DNA of 64,000 bases from Thalassotalea loyana (GTDB lineage: Bacteria > Pseudomonadota > Gammaproteobacteria > Enterobacterales > Alteromonadaceae): contig NZ_BSSV01000004.1 in assembly GCF_030161435.1 (NCBI RefSeq), forward strand, positions 282,528 to 346,527, in the 5' to 3' direction. Shown in pieces: positions 43,673-53,470 of this stretch; position 1 is the stretch's first letter, and each line of letters begins with the position of its first letter. The notes beneath the pieces are model-generated. The model was given only the letters and a program-made list of their open reading frames with translations. It made no database searches and was not told the DNA's origin. A program made the position numbers and the translations under genes.

Positions 43673-44988
43673 AAGTTCTCTTTTGAAATGAAATAAGCCT
43701 CAAACAATTCTCTGACATTAACGCTTGCTTTTAATTTGTTCGCTAATAAATACAAGCCCGCAAGCTTACGGTGAATGAAGATAGCGTCTACCGGCGGAGT
43801 ATGCCACTGGTTCTGCTGCTTATTAATCTTTAGTCCTTGATCCTTAATTCGTTGAGCTAAGTTACTCTCTGCAAAATCATAAGGTTCATCGTTGACCAGT
43901 GGTTCTGTCGCAAGTTGAAAAATAGCGAGAATGTCATTGAGGTAAGGTTCAGATATTGCGTCATTGAAAAAACCAATCTCACGCGCTGATTGAATCATTG
44001 CCTTAGTATCCTTGTGCAGACATGCGCTAATCAAGCGGCGATAACCTGTACTGACTTTCTCCGGTATTTCCCGAGTAGCGCCGAAATCAAGTAAGACGAT
44101 TTTTCCTGAACTGTCTTGATATAAGTAATTCGCAAAATTTGGATCAGTTTGCATTAATTGAAAGGCAAAAAGCTCGTCAAAGAATAGCTCAATAAGGCGT
44201 TCGGCAATAAAGTTTCTAACCCCTTCTTCATGATGAATCGTGTGATGTATTTCTATTCCTTCAACATGCTCCATCGCCAATACCGTGTTGGTAGAAAGTT
44301 CATTAATCACTGCAGGAATAACGAAGTATTTGGCGTTAATTTTGGTTTGGTATCGTTTTGAGAAGCTCGCCTCTAATTGATAATCAGCTTCGTTCTTTAA
44401 TTGCAACTTAGCTTCATGTAGCAGAGGTTCCATATCAATTTGTGGAGGTATCAATCCAGATAACTTAAGCAAAACTGCAACATTATCAACATCACTCTCT
44501 ATCGCTTTAGCGACTCCCGGATATTGTATTTTTATTGCTAATTTTTCGCCTGAAAGCCCATATCCCAGGTGAACCTGACCAATAGAGGCTGCAGCAAACG
44601 GTCGAAGCTCCATATAACCGAGCTTATCTAACCAGTCTTTTCCCCACTGTTCCTCAATCGTATTCACTAACTGACTGTGTGGCATGGCGCTTCCACTTGA
44701 GCGCAACTTCTCTAGTAATTGACTGAGCTCAGGAGGTAAAAGCTCTCCTGCATCCATGGATAACAATTGCCCTAATTTCATCGCAGCGCCGCGCAACTCA
44801 GCAAGTTTGTCAGCGAGATTCCCAATGTTCTTAGGTTGCAAAATTAACGAATTTAGCGTGGGAGATTGACCACTGAGTTTTTTCTTCGTTCCATCGATAA
44901 TAACGTTGCCGGTAACTTTAGCAAGCAAACCTCCGACAGATGCCAATCTCGACAACCTTGAAGTGGGTACCTTTTTATATCCACTCAA
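43669..44988 (-). CDS. ABC1/AarF/UbiB-family atypical kinase
   Basis: A 439-residue protein of the ABC1 family. It has the KxGQ motif (KLGQLLSMDAGELLPPEL), the Ala-rich loop AAASIGQVHLG replacing the kinase P-loop, the catalytic-like YQLEA segment and the DFG-like LLDFGATRE. UbiB proper (about 540 residues) has two C-terminal membrane helices that are absent here, so this is probably a paralogue rather than the ubiquinone UbiB. Family members affect isoprenoid lipids and coenzyme Q. The overlap with the TIGR03643 gene indicates a joint unit. Confidence 0.87.
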   Translation of the reverse strand: MSGYKKVPTSRLSRLASVGGLLAKVTGNVIIDGTKKKLSGQSPTLNSLILQPKNIGNLADKLAELRGAAMKLGQLLSMDAGELLPPELSQLLEKLRSSGSAMPHSQLVNTIEEQWGKDWLDKLGYMELRPFAAASIGQVHLGYGLSGEKLAIKIQYPGVAKAIESDVDNVAVLLKLSGLIPPQIDMEPLLHEAKLQLKNEADYQLEASFSKRYQTKINAKYFVIPAVINELSTNTVLAMEHVEGIEIHHTIHHEEGVRNFIAERLIELFFDELFAFQLMQTDPNFANYLYQDSSGKIVLLDFGATREIPEKVSTGYRRLISACLHKDTKAMIQSAREIGFFNDAISEPYLNDILAIFQLATEPLVNDEPYDFAESNLAQRIKDQGLKINKQQNQWHTPPVDAIFIHRKLAGLYLLANKLKASVNVRELFEAYFISKENL

Positions 44989-45194
44989 ACCACACTCCTA
45001 TTTTTTACCAATGGTTGGCATACGAGCTTAGTCTGGATTTTGATCAACATGAACAACCGTTAGTTTACAAGCCCCCCCTTAAAAATGTAAACTTGATGTT
45101 AATATGTTGTTATTATAAATTATGCGTAAAACAGAAGACTAAGGGACTAACAGTCAATCTTTCACTAATAACACAATAAAAAGTAGGAACTCGC

Positions 45195-48100
45195 TTGCCG
45201 TCATTCACCATCACCTCAATGTTTGCAGTTATATGCTTATTAGTGTTAATCCCCCATGCGACCGTGGCTAACTTTATCAACCAACCTTCATCTAATTTTT
45301 CGTTTTTTGGTTTGATTATTATTCAATTCATTTGCGTGTCTTTAATTTGGAAATGTTTTAAAAAAACAGATTCGCGTGCCTTTAAGCTATTTTGGCAATA
45401 CATGCTTCTTGCCTTAATAACGCTATTGCTCGGAAGTGCAAATGAATTGATGACAAACGACATTAATAAGGTGCTTGTTGGTGACTTCACATCACTGCTC
45501 ACCTACTTCTTTATTATTTTAGCGATTGAAAGTGCACCACACTTATCAAAGAAAGCCGACGAGAAATATATTGGAGGGCGAATACCTTCGATATTCTTTA
45601 CCCTTGTTTGCTTCTGTTACTTCATTTTACTTTCTGCTCAATTCACACCTGATACTTATTTGAGTGGCCGAACATCAGCACTTTTTAACATAGTCATTAG
45701 CGGGCTCATTACCTACAGAATTTTGCTAAGCGTTATTGATAGCAAGGTTACATTTTGGCGTTATTTTTTCCTGGCTTTGTTGGTGGGGGCAATTGTATTG
45801 TGTTTTGCCAATATCAATAACTTCACTCGAATTATTAATAATACAGAGGTAGAGCGAACATATTTTTGTCAGTTGTTAAATCTGGCGCCATATGCTTTTT
45901 TAGCGCTAACAAGTGCTATCACGCTTATTACGAAAAAACAGAAAGCGACAACAAAAAAAGATATCATCGCTGAACCCTATATTCTGTTGCTGATGTTGCT
46001 TCCTATTAGCTTTCATTTAGTGGGTAAGGAACAGCAACTATTTTATATTGTTAACTCCAATTTACAAACGACGATAGTCTTATCCTGGGCCATTGCTGGT
46101 GCCCTGCTTATTTTGTTAAATGCCTTTTCCCGGCGAAATGGTGCTCAAGAAAGTCAGCAAAAGATTAACCATCTTTATCGAACCAATAGTGAATTAGAGC
46201 AGGTAAAAGATAGCTTACAAGAAGCACTCACGAATAGTGAATTCAAAGCCATTGTCAATGCTTCCAACAATGCGATATTAACGACATCTACCAATGGTCA
46301 TATTTTGTCAGCTAACCCGGCTGCCGTGCAGATGTTTCAGAGCCTTGAACACGAGCTTCGTGGCACACCTGTGAGCCAACTCTTTGCTGAAAAAGATGAA
46401 ATGCATTACTTTTTTGACTTTCAAAGTAATGTTTATTCATTACAACGTAAAGAAATAGGTATTTCTGTTGAATGTACATCACTGCGCTCTGATGGTACCG
46501 AATTCCCAGCGCAGGCCGAGTTACAGTGGGCAGACCGTGCGGACAAACCGCTTATTGTCATCACCTTTATCAATTTGTCAGCTCGAAAACATGCTGAAAA
46601 ACTCGCCTTAGAATCAAAAGATAAGTTTATTGCCAATATCTCTCACGAGTTTAGAACACCATTAACAATCATTAATGGCGTAATCGACCGCTATATAGGT
46701 CAAGCAACACATGACCAAGCTAATGAAGACTTAACGACTGCCAAACGAAACGGTTTAAGACTGGTTCGAATGGTTGAACAGCTACTAGAGTTATCTCGTT
46801 TGACTGACAACCCTGAGTTTACTTTCAATACTTATCGCTTAAAAACCCTTATGACCATGCCAATAGATTCGTTTAGTCAATTAGCGAGTCAAAATGAGCT
46901 GACGTTCGAAAGCAAAGTACCAGATGACCTCTGGCTTGATTGTGATGCGCAAGCGTTTGAAAAAATCATTTTTAATTTACTCGCTAATGCGATTAAGTAC
47001 ACGCCTAAAGGTGGAAAAGTGCAAGTGCTTGCGTATAGCGAAAATGACACGATTTTCCTCGACGTCATCGACTCAGGAATAGGCATTAACAAGAATTCTC
47101 AATCAACAATCTTCGAGCGATTTCAACGGGCTGACGATGTGAAAAACAAAGCAACCTTTGGAGTTGGAATTGGTCTGTCGTTAGTGCATGAGTTAGTAAA
47201 AGCCCATGATTGGCGAATAGGATTAACAAGTGAATATGGCCAAGGTAGTAAGTTTACATTGTCGATACCACTAGCAAGTGCAGTAGATACCGAAATCGAT
47301 GTAGAAATGAGCTTATCTGAAAATGAGGTTAGCTCTCTCTTAACCGAACAGCGTTCTGCTTCCAGCACGCAGGTAAATCACTCTCATCAGGTTGTCTTAG
47401 TTATAGAGGATAACTTAGACATGCAAAGCCACATAAAACAAGTAATTGAACAGCATCATCACTGTATTTTGGCAGGCAGTGGAGAGCTTGGTCTTGAATT
47501 AGCTCAAGAATACATTCCCGATCTTATAGTGTGCGATTTAATGTTAACCGGAATTGACGGTTTTGAAGTTTTGTCGGAGCTTAAAAATAACGACATAACT
47601 GCGCACATTCCCGTTATTCTACTAACGGCTCGATCAGACTTAGAAAGTCGATTACAAGGGCTTAATTTAAATGCCGATGAATACTTAAGTAAGCCATTTA
47701 ACCATCATGAACTCTTGTCACGCATTCAGAACCTAATTGATAATCGCATTCGTCTGCAAAAGCGCTATGTAGAAAGCTATGTTGATGGGCAAAAAGCACA
47801 AAAAATGTCAGTAAGCTATCAAAACGCAAATGCAATGACTGAGCAATCTATCGATAGTGTTAGTGCAGAAGAAAAGTTCTTACATAAACTTGAATCTTTG
47901 ATTGCCAAACATTACGCCGAACCAAAATTAGACATTTCTTTTTTAGCTGACAATATGGCGATGAGTGAACGCCAACTACAGCGAAAAATAAAAGTGATAC
48001 TGGGTACAACGCCAAATAACTTTATAAAAGAGTTTAGAATTAGCAAAGCTAAGGAGCTCCTAGCCAATGGCTCTCAAATAGGCCGTATAGCGCTTGACAT

Positions 48101-48203
48101 AGGCTTTTCTTCGCAAACGTACTTTGGTCGATGCTTTAAAGAAAGTACAGGGATGACACCCAAGCAATTCCAGCAAGAGATAAAACAGTCAACATCCGAA
48201 TAA
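45195..48203 (+). CDS. Hybrid histidine kinase with PAS, REC and AraC-type DNA-binding output
   Basis: A 1002-residue one-protein signalling system starting at a TTG with TAGGAAC upstream (an ATG follows at 45219). Order: seven or eight membrane helices (1-310), coiled coil, PAS domain (about 345-460), HisKA with His484 (ISHEFRTPL), HATPase (about 590-710), receiver with Asp781 (VCDLMLTGIDGF), AraC HTH (about 890-1000). The response domain and DNA-binding domain are fused to the kinase, as in hybrid two-component systems of Bacteroidetes, but with a multi-pass membrane sensor in place of a propeller. It converges with the propeller gene. Targets are unknown; the neighbouring protease genes are candidates. 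Confidence 0.92.
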   Translation: MPSFTITSMFAVICLLVLIPHATVANFINQPSSNFSFFGLIIIQFICVSLIWKCFKKTDSRAFKLFWQYMLLALITLLLGSANELMTNDINKVLVGDFTSLLTYFFIILAIESAPHLSKKADEKYIGGRIPSIFFTLVCFCYFILLSAQFTPDTYLSGRTSALFNIVISGLITYRILLSVIDSKVTFWRYFFLALLVGAIVLCFANINNFTRIINNTEVERTYFCQLLNLAPYAFLALTSAITLITKKQKATTKKDIIAEPYILLLMLLPISFHLVGKEQQLFYIVNSNLQTTIVLSWAIAGALLILLNAFSRRNGAQESQQKINHLYRTNSELEQVKDSLQEALTNSEFKAIVNASNNAILTTSTNGHILSANPAAVQMFQSLEHELRGTPVSQLFAEKDEMHYFFDFQSNVYSLQRKEIGISVECTSLRSDGTEFPAQAELQWADRADKPLIVITFINLSARKHAEKLALESKDKFIANISHEFRTPLTIINGVIDRYIGQATHDQANEDLTTAKRNGLRLVRMVEQLLELSRLTDNPEFTFNTYRLKTLMTMPIDSFSQLASQNELTFESKVPDDLWLDCDAQAFEKIIFNLLANAIKYTPKGGKVQVLAYSENDTIFLDVIDSGIGINKNSQSTIFERFQRADDVKNKATFGVGIGLSLVHELVKAHDWRIGLTSEYGQGSKFTLSIPLASAVDTEIDVEMSLSENEVSSLLTEQRSASSTQVNHSHQVVLVIEDNLDMQSHIKQVIEQHHHCILAGSGELGLELAQEYIPDLIVCDLMLTGIDGFEVLSELKNNDITAHIPVILLTARSDLESRLQGLNLNADEYLSKPFNHHELLSRIQNLIDNRIRLQKRYVESYVDGQKAQKMSVSYQNANAMTEQSIDSVSAEEKFLHKLESLIAKHYAEPKLDISFLADNMAMSERQLQRKIKVILGTTPNNFIKEFRISKAKELLANGSQIGRIALDIGFSSQTYFGRCFKESTGMTPKQFQQEIKQSTSE

Positions 48204-48219
48204 TGTTGAACTAAGAAAC

Positions 48220-51200
48220 TTAATTTTGCTTTATTTGTGTGAGGTTATTTAGCTCTTTAATCGACCTTTGTTTAATTACATCGAGATAATTAAATGGTTG
48301 CACTTTAGGACCGTATAGTCCTATCCACTGGCATTTTTCCTGTTTAGCTAGGCCAAGAGCGTGTTCTGTCATCGCACTCACTTGATCCCAACTAAGTGCC
48401 ATTGGTTGTTCAAAATTAAATGGATAAAAAGAGTAAGCCACATCGGCTTTGAGCTCCTCTCCTATGGCTTGCTCACAGCGCGATGTCAGTCTTTCAGCTA
48501 ATTCTCGGGCATTATTTTCTTTCTCAAAACCTATTATCACAAACGTGTCGTCTGCCCACCGAATAACAAGGTCATCATTGTTACGGCTATATAGTAAAAA
48601 GTCTGACAAGTTAACCAATTGACTATTAGTAATAGATGATTGGCTTGAAACTTTTACCATCAATAAATAAAGTCTGGGTAAAATATGGCGCTGTACAGGA
48701 AGCAAATTTTCATGGATTTGTGTCATTAGTTGTGTCGCTTGCTCAATATATATATCGAGATATCGACGACTTTTCACGCCTGTTACTTTATCGGTGGTTG
48801 CAGCTTCCTCTAGTAAGTGATTAGCTTGTTCAAGTTCGATATTCTTCGACATAAATTCTTGTGTCTTGTTATGAACCTGTTGCTTCAAATACTCTTTTTG
48901 CTCCTGCTCAATCACTAACTTTCTGTTTAAGAATCGTGAATAGGACAGTAAAGCGATCGCTACAACCAATGCATAAAGTAGATATGCCCACCATGTATGC
49001 CATGGTGCGGGCATTACGTGAATGTTCAATGATAAACCTGGCGAGCTCCATGAGCTTTCGTTTACCCCTGCAATAATCTCCAATTGATAGCTTCCTGAGG
49101 GCAAGTTGGTATAGGTTGCACGTCGAGATTTACCTGCATCAATCCATTCTTCATCAAACCCTTTCAATCGATATTTGTATCTTGTGGACTCAGGTGACGA
49201 ATAATGAAGACCAACGTATTCAAATGAGACAATTTGATCAGTGTACGTCAAGGTTAAATCGGTAAGCTCAGATAATGGAACATTTAACTCCATGGCTTCA
49301 TTTAACTTGAGAATATTAGTTAATCTGACTTCTGGTGGTGTCACGTAAGAATCAATATTCTCAGGCTCAATACTGTTAAATCCCTTACCGGAGCCAAAAA
49401 ACAATTTGTTGTCCAGACTTTTAAATGCAGAGCCATGGGTGAATTCCAAATCAACTAAACCATGATTAAGACCAAAGTGCTTAAAGCTCATATTCTGCTG
49501 AGAATAACGGGATATACCTTTACTCGTGGTAAACCAAATATCACCGTTTAAATCCTGTAAAATTCCATAAATCGTCATGCTTTTCATGCCATCGGTAGAA
49601 TTTATCTGCTCAAATAAGAATTCATTCTTTAATCGGCGCTCTTTGGTTAGTATGTTCAACCCTGTCGTTTGCGTACCAACCCATAGTTTACCCTCATCAT
49701 CTAGGAGCATAATCCAAGTAAAATCATCAGATAAACTCTGCGGGTCATTGTCATCATGACGAAGGTGCAAAAAGGAGCTTGATTTGTGCGAATATCGGCT
49801 TAAACCACCACCAAAAGTAGCTGCCCAAATAAAGCCTTGTTCATCTTCAAGTAGCTGCAAAATATGATTACTTGAGGGGCCAAGCTCCGGTGTTGCATCA
49901 TTTTTGGTAAATCGATGGAACGTTCCATCTAATTTGAGCAAATTCAATCCATTATGAAAGGTAGATACCCATAAGTTACCCCGTTTATCTTTGATGATGT
50001 CGGTCACACTGTTAGCAGACAAAGAGCTCTCGTTTTTTGGGTCATGTAAGTAGCTCCTTACTTCTCCGGAAGATAATGACATTTCATGCAAACCGGAAGC
50101 ACGAGTTCCAACCCATAGCTTGTCGCCATCAACATACAGGCTCATCACACGCAATGAATCAAAATACCCACCGTCACTCAGCTTTTCTATAGCTTGATCA
50201 TAAGTAGACATTTTGTAGATGCCACCTGCATAGGTACTGAATAAAATCGAGGTTTGGTTAAGTTGTGCAAAGCTCGTGACATTATTATTAGTCATGACAG
50301 GGTTAGTGTGAGACGTGAACTGACTGAAAGTCGCAATATTGGGGTCCCAACGATTGACGCCAGTAAACGTACCTACCCACATCATCTGATTTTTATCTTC
50401 GAAGAACGTCAGTATGTAGTCATTACTTAAACTGAACGGATTTTGAGGCGAATGGCGATGATGATTAAATCGCTGCTCTCGATGTTCAAAAATGGATAAA
50501 CCATTATCAGTCGCAACCCAAATATTATTGTTTGAGTCCTGATAAATATGATTGATCGTATTGCTTGTCAGGTCGGTGTTACCTGTTTCAGAATAAAGAT
50601 AATGAACGAAGTCATTTGAGTTTGCACTATAACGCAGCAAGCCTTTATCTTCGGTTCCTATCCAAACTTGTCCCTGATTATCTGCATATAAAGCACTTAC
50701 AAATTTATTCACATATTGGCTTTTTGTACTATCGCCATATTTTATTGACTTGATAAAGTTACCATTCAAATCAAATACCGAAATTCCACCACCGTTTGTG
50801 CCAACCCAAATATGATTTTCAAATGTCTGAGTAATTGCATGTACCGTGTTATGGGTCAAGCTATTTGGATTACCAAGCTGCTGACGAACCTGTTTAACCT
50901 GCCATTGGCCATCGACTACGCTTAAAATATTTAAACCGTCGGCAGTACCAACCCAGATATTGCCATTAGTATCTTCAAATAGCGCATTAACCGTATCGTT
51001 ACTTAGTGCTCTGAGTTTTTGCTTAGTCGTAAAGTGAAGAAAGTCTTGTGTCGCTTCTTGATAAAGGTTCAATCCACCACCAAACGTACCAACCCAAAGT
51101 CTCTGTTTATTATCAATAATCAATCGGCTAATAACGTTCGAACTTAGTGAATTAGGGCGACTTTTATCGTGATAAAAACTGACAGTTTGATGACCATCAA

Positions 51201-51396
51201 AACGATCTAAGCCTTCTGATGAACCAAACCAAATAAAACCATCTTTGTCTTGTGCAATTGCTCGGACAAAACTATAGGACATAGGGTTATCGATACCAAA
51301 GTTCTTAAAGTGTTTAATTTCCTGTGCAACCAATGGCATGCCGAGGCAATATACGGCTAATACAAGTGTCAAAACATAAGAATGTAAGCGATACAT
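48220..51396 (-). CDS. Two-component-propeller sensor with degenerate GGDEF domain
   Basis: A 1058-residue protein: signal peptide (VLTLVLAVYCLGMPLVAQ), fourteen or so beta-propeller blades of the Reg_prop type (NIWVGTADGLNILS, WVGTNGGGISVFD and many WIGTE/WVGT repeats, to about residue 690), Y_Y_Y domain (GSYQLEIIAGVNES), a membrane helix (WWAYLLYALVVAIALLSY), a coiled coil and a GGDEF-type domain. The active site reads WADDTF in place of GGDEF, and the I-site is absent, so it is probably inactive as a diguanylate cyclase and works as a receptor or GTP/c-di-GMP-binding module. Reg_prop proteins sense polysaccharide fragments in other bacteria. It converges with the hybrid kinase. Confidence 0.9.
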   Translation of the reverse strand: MYRLHSYVLTLVLAVYCLGMPLVAQEIKHFKNFGIDNPMSYSFVRAIAQDKDGFIWFGSSEGLDRFDGHQTVSFYHDKSRPNSLSSNVISRLIIDNKQRLWVGTFGGGLNLYQEATQDFLHFTTKQKLRALSNDTVNALFEDTNGNIWVGTADGLNILSVVDGQWQVKQVRQQLGNPNSLTHNTVHAITQTFENHIWVGTNGGGISVFDLNGNFIKSIKYGDSTKSQYVNKFVSALYADNQGQVWIGTEDKGLLRYSANSNDFVHYLYSETGNTDLTSNTINHIYQDSNNNIWVATDNGLSIFEHREQRFNHHRHSPQNPFSLSNDYILTFFEDKNQMMWVGTFTGVNRWDPNIATFSQFTSHTNPVMTNNNVTSFAQLNQTSILFSTYAGGIYKMSTYDQAIEKLSDGGYFDSLRVMSLYVDGDKLWVGTRASGLHEMSLSSGEVRSYLHDPKNESSLSANSVTDIIKDKRGNLWVSTFHNGLNLLKLDGTFHRFTKNDATPELGPSSNHILQLLEDEQGFIWAATFGGGLSRYSHKSSSFLHLRHDDNDPQSLSDDFTWIMLLDDEGKLWVGTQTTGLNILTKERRLKNEFLFEQINSTDGMKSMTIYGILQDLNGDIWFTTSKGISRYSQQNMSFKHFGLNHGLVDLEFTHGSAFKSLDNKLFFGSGKGFNSIEPENIDSYVTPPEVRLTNILKLNEAMELNVPLSELTDLTLTYTDQIVSFEYVGLHYSSPESTRYKYRLKGFDEEWIDAGKSRRATYTNLPSGSYQLEIIAGVNESSWSSPGLSLNIHVMPAPWHTWWAYLLYALVVAIALLSYSRFLNRKLVIEQEQKEYLKQQVHNKTQEFMSKNIELEQANHLLEEAATTDKVTGVKSRRYLDIYIEQATQLMTQIHENLLPVQRHILPRLYLLMVKVSSQSSITNSQLVNLSDFLLYSRNNDDLVIRWADDTFVIIGFEKENNARELAERLTSRCEQAIGEELKADVAYSFYPFNFEQPMALSWDQVSAMTEHALGLAKQEKCQWIGLYGPKVQPFNYLDVIKQRSIKELNNLTQIKQN

Positions 51397-51439
51397 AGGT
51401 CTAGTCCTATAACAACAAGGCTTGTTAATTACTTATAAA

Positions 51440-51472
51440 AAGAAAAGCCACTGTTGTAAACAGTGGCTTAAG
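51440..51472 (-). terminator. Terminator after the DAVIWRL-repeat subtilase gene
   Basis: AAGCCACTG and CAGTGGCTT flank TTGTAAA; reading on the minus strand, a T-rich tail follows. Confidence 0.85.
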
Positions 51473-51477
51473 ATATT

Positions 51478-53184
51478 TTATTCAGGTTCAACCCAATTAT
51501 TAATACTAATTGGTGCTGCGTTATGGTCATGGAGATTTAGTCGCCAGATTACTGCATCTGTTTCAAAATTCAATCGCCAAATTACAGCATCTGTTTCAAA
51601 AGCTAAACGCCAGATTACTGCATCTGTTGATGCCATATTTTTCCAGTCCATAGGATTATCATCATAGTTAAGACGCCAGATTACCGCATCATTTTCCAAA
51701 GCGCTTTCATCAATTTTCCAAACATACTCATCACCTAGACCTTCAACATAAAAGTGACCATCTTCATTAATGTTTGCAGGACCATAGAAATGTTCTTCGC
51801 CAGCCAAATCTTTTGCAATATCAAGTGATTGGTTCGCACAGTTAGATGCAGTACTTTTTAATGCATCACGCGCATTTACGACACCAGAACCCTGCTGGAA
51901 AACACTGTAGGCAATTTTACCTTCACTATTTAATGCGGTGTGTGCGCTATCAATTAATCGACATTTCACTTCGTCCGGTGTCAAGCTTGGATCTTGCGAA
52001 ATCATTAATGCAGCAACGCCAGAAACAACAGCTGCCGCTTGCGATGTTCCAGACATTTCAAAATATTTACCACCATCATGGTATTCTGGATGGTCGCTAA
52101 CTATTTTCGTATTAAATGCCATTAAACCTGCAACATGACCGCCTGGAGCAACAAGATCAGGCTTTACAAATCCCGCTGGTGTTGGGCCAGCAGCGCTGAA
52201 TGTTGCAATCTTGTCGTCATTGAAGTTCATTTCAGTAAAATTATCAGTCATTGCACCGACAGTGATAATGTACGGAACGTTACCTGGAACTCCAATAGTC
52301 ATAGGGTCAGGTCCGTTGTTACCTGCCGATGCAACAACCACAATACCTTCTTGCCATGCTTTCATTACAGCTTGGTTTAGCGGATCTTCCCAGTAGTATG
52401 AACGCTGCTGACCACCAAATGACATATTTAAGACACGCAAGTTAATCTGATCTTTATAGGAAATTGCCCATTCGATTCCACGGATTACATCGGCATAGGT
52501 GGCTTTACCATCAGAATCAAACGCTTTAATGCCAACAATTGCAGCATTAGGTGCTACGCCATAAATTTTTCCATATACATCGTAATCAGCATTGCCTGCT
52601 ACACTGGCTACGTGTGTACCATGTCCACTTTCTTCATTACTGTAGTTACTTAATGTATTGGTAATGGCATCATACGTCCCCCAGAACTTATCTCTACCAT
52701 ACAAGTCAGTAGCTAAACCCAAGCCTGATGAGGTACCGGGAAGAGAATCAATACCTGTATCTAAAAAACCAATCGTAACACCATCGCCAAAATTACGAAT
52801 CATGTGTGCATAGTCAGCATCAATGTAACTAGGGATCACAGCTTTGGGCTGCCATTTACGCTTACCCCATGCATTGCCGTTAGTTAGCTCTACTTGATAG
52901 TTTTCGGTAATCGATAAGCCTTTATTTTGCTTAAGTACTGCCAATTGTTCAGCCGTTAGTGGAACAGCAATCGCATTGATAATTGAAAGGTCATGCGTTG
53001 GTGTTAAATCAAGTTGCTTTATGACCTCATTTAATTGGTGGTTGCTTTTTGACTTAACAATATACGAAGTCGTTTTACGTTCACTCACTCGCTCATCAGC
53101 GCTTGGTGTAAACCAAAACACTGAAGCAATAATCGCAACTAACGACACAAGACTTGTTTGCTTCAATCTAGAGTTGTTCTTCAT
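51478..53184 (-). CDS. S8 subtilase with C-terminal 11-residue DAVIWRL repeats
   Basis: The ATG at 53184 has GGGAGTGAAT upstream and gives 568 residues. A signal peptide/membrane anchor (SLVSLVAIIASVFWF) and inhibitor prodomain precede the peptidase with catalytic D142 (GFLDTGID), H188 (GHGTHVAS) and S381 (GTSQAAA). The last 80 residues carry four copies of DAVIWRL, spaced 33, 33 and 66 bases apart, so an 11-residue unit with one degenerate copy in between. The tail may form an aromatic beta-repeat for surface or substrate attachment. It lies between two other S8 genes and the propeller gene, and has its own terminator. Confidence 0.93.
   Translation of the reverse strand: MKNNSRLKQTSLVSLVAIIASVFWFTPSADERVSERKTTSYIVKSKSNHQLNEVIKQLDLTPTHDLSIINAIAVPLTAEQLAVLKQNKGLSITENYQVELTNGNAWGKRKWQPKAVIPSYIDADYAHMIRNFGDGVTIGFLDTGIDSLPGTSSGLGLATDLYGRDKFWGTYDAITNTLSNYSNEESGHGTHVASVAGNADYDVYGKIYGVAPNAAIVGIKAFDSDGKATYADVIRGIEWAISYKDQINLRVLNMSFGGQQRSYYWEDPLNQAVMKAWQEGIVVVASAGNNGPDPMTIGVPGNVPYIITVGAMTDNFTEMNFNDDKIATFSAAGPTPAGFVKPDLVAPGGHVAGLMAFNTKIVSDHPEYHDGGKYFEMSGTSQAAAVVSGVAALMISQDPSLTPDEVKCRLIDSAHTALNSEGKIAYSVFQQGSGVVNARDALKSTASNCANQSLDIAKDLAGEEHFYGPANINEDGHFYVEGLGDEYVWKIDESALENDAVIWRLNYDDNPMDWKNMASTDAVIWRLAFETDAVIWRLNFETDAVIWRLNLHDHNAAPISINNWVEPE
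51538..51693 (-). repeat. 33-bp coding repeats in the subtilase C-terminus
   Basis: CGCCAGATTACTGCATC-like units start at 51542, 51575, 51608 and 51674 on the plus strand (33-base spacing with one position skipped) and encode DAVIWRL at the C-terminus of the subtilase. Confidence 0.85.
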
Positions 53185-53384
53185 ATTCACTCCCTATGCC
53201 CAATACTTCATTAAAAATAATCACTTATTCTTTATAAACATTAGGGTGACTAGCTTTATTACCGTTGTTTTGTCTTTTATTAACACAGTCATTGTTAACA
53301 AATTGTAACAAAACATTTAACTGCAACATAAACTAATCCCCAACACAGCTCAATAGTTTTTTAATTCTCGAAATCTTTTGAGCG

Positions 53385-53425
53385 CTAAAAACAAAAACAT
53401 CCAGCCCACAAAGTGAGCTGGATAA
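53385..53425 (-). terminator. Terminator after the PA-domain subtilase gene
   Basis: ATCCAGC and GCTGGAT form a stem around an 11-base loop; on the minus strand a T-rich tail follows. Confidence 0.75.
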
Positions 53426-53470
53426 AAAGTACTTTGGGAACTACTTCAAGTACTTATTAGCTTTCTAAAG

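Noticed and set aside
43669..44988. Ubiquinone biosynthesis ubiB
   Set aside because: Too short and without the C-terminal membrane helices; no ubiE/ubiJ neighbours.
51538..51693. Non-coding minisatellite
   Set aside because: The 33-base units stay in frame with the subtilase and encode a repeated peptide.
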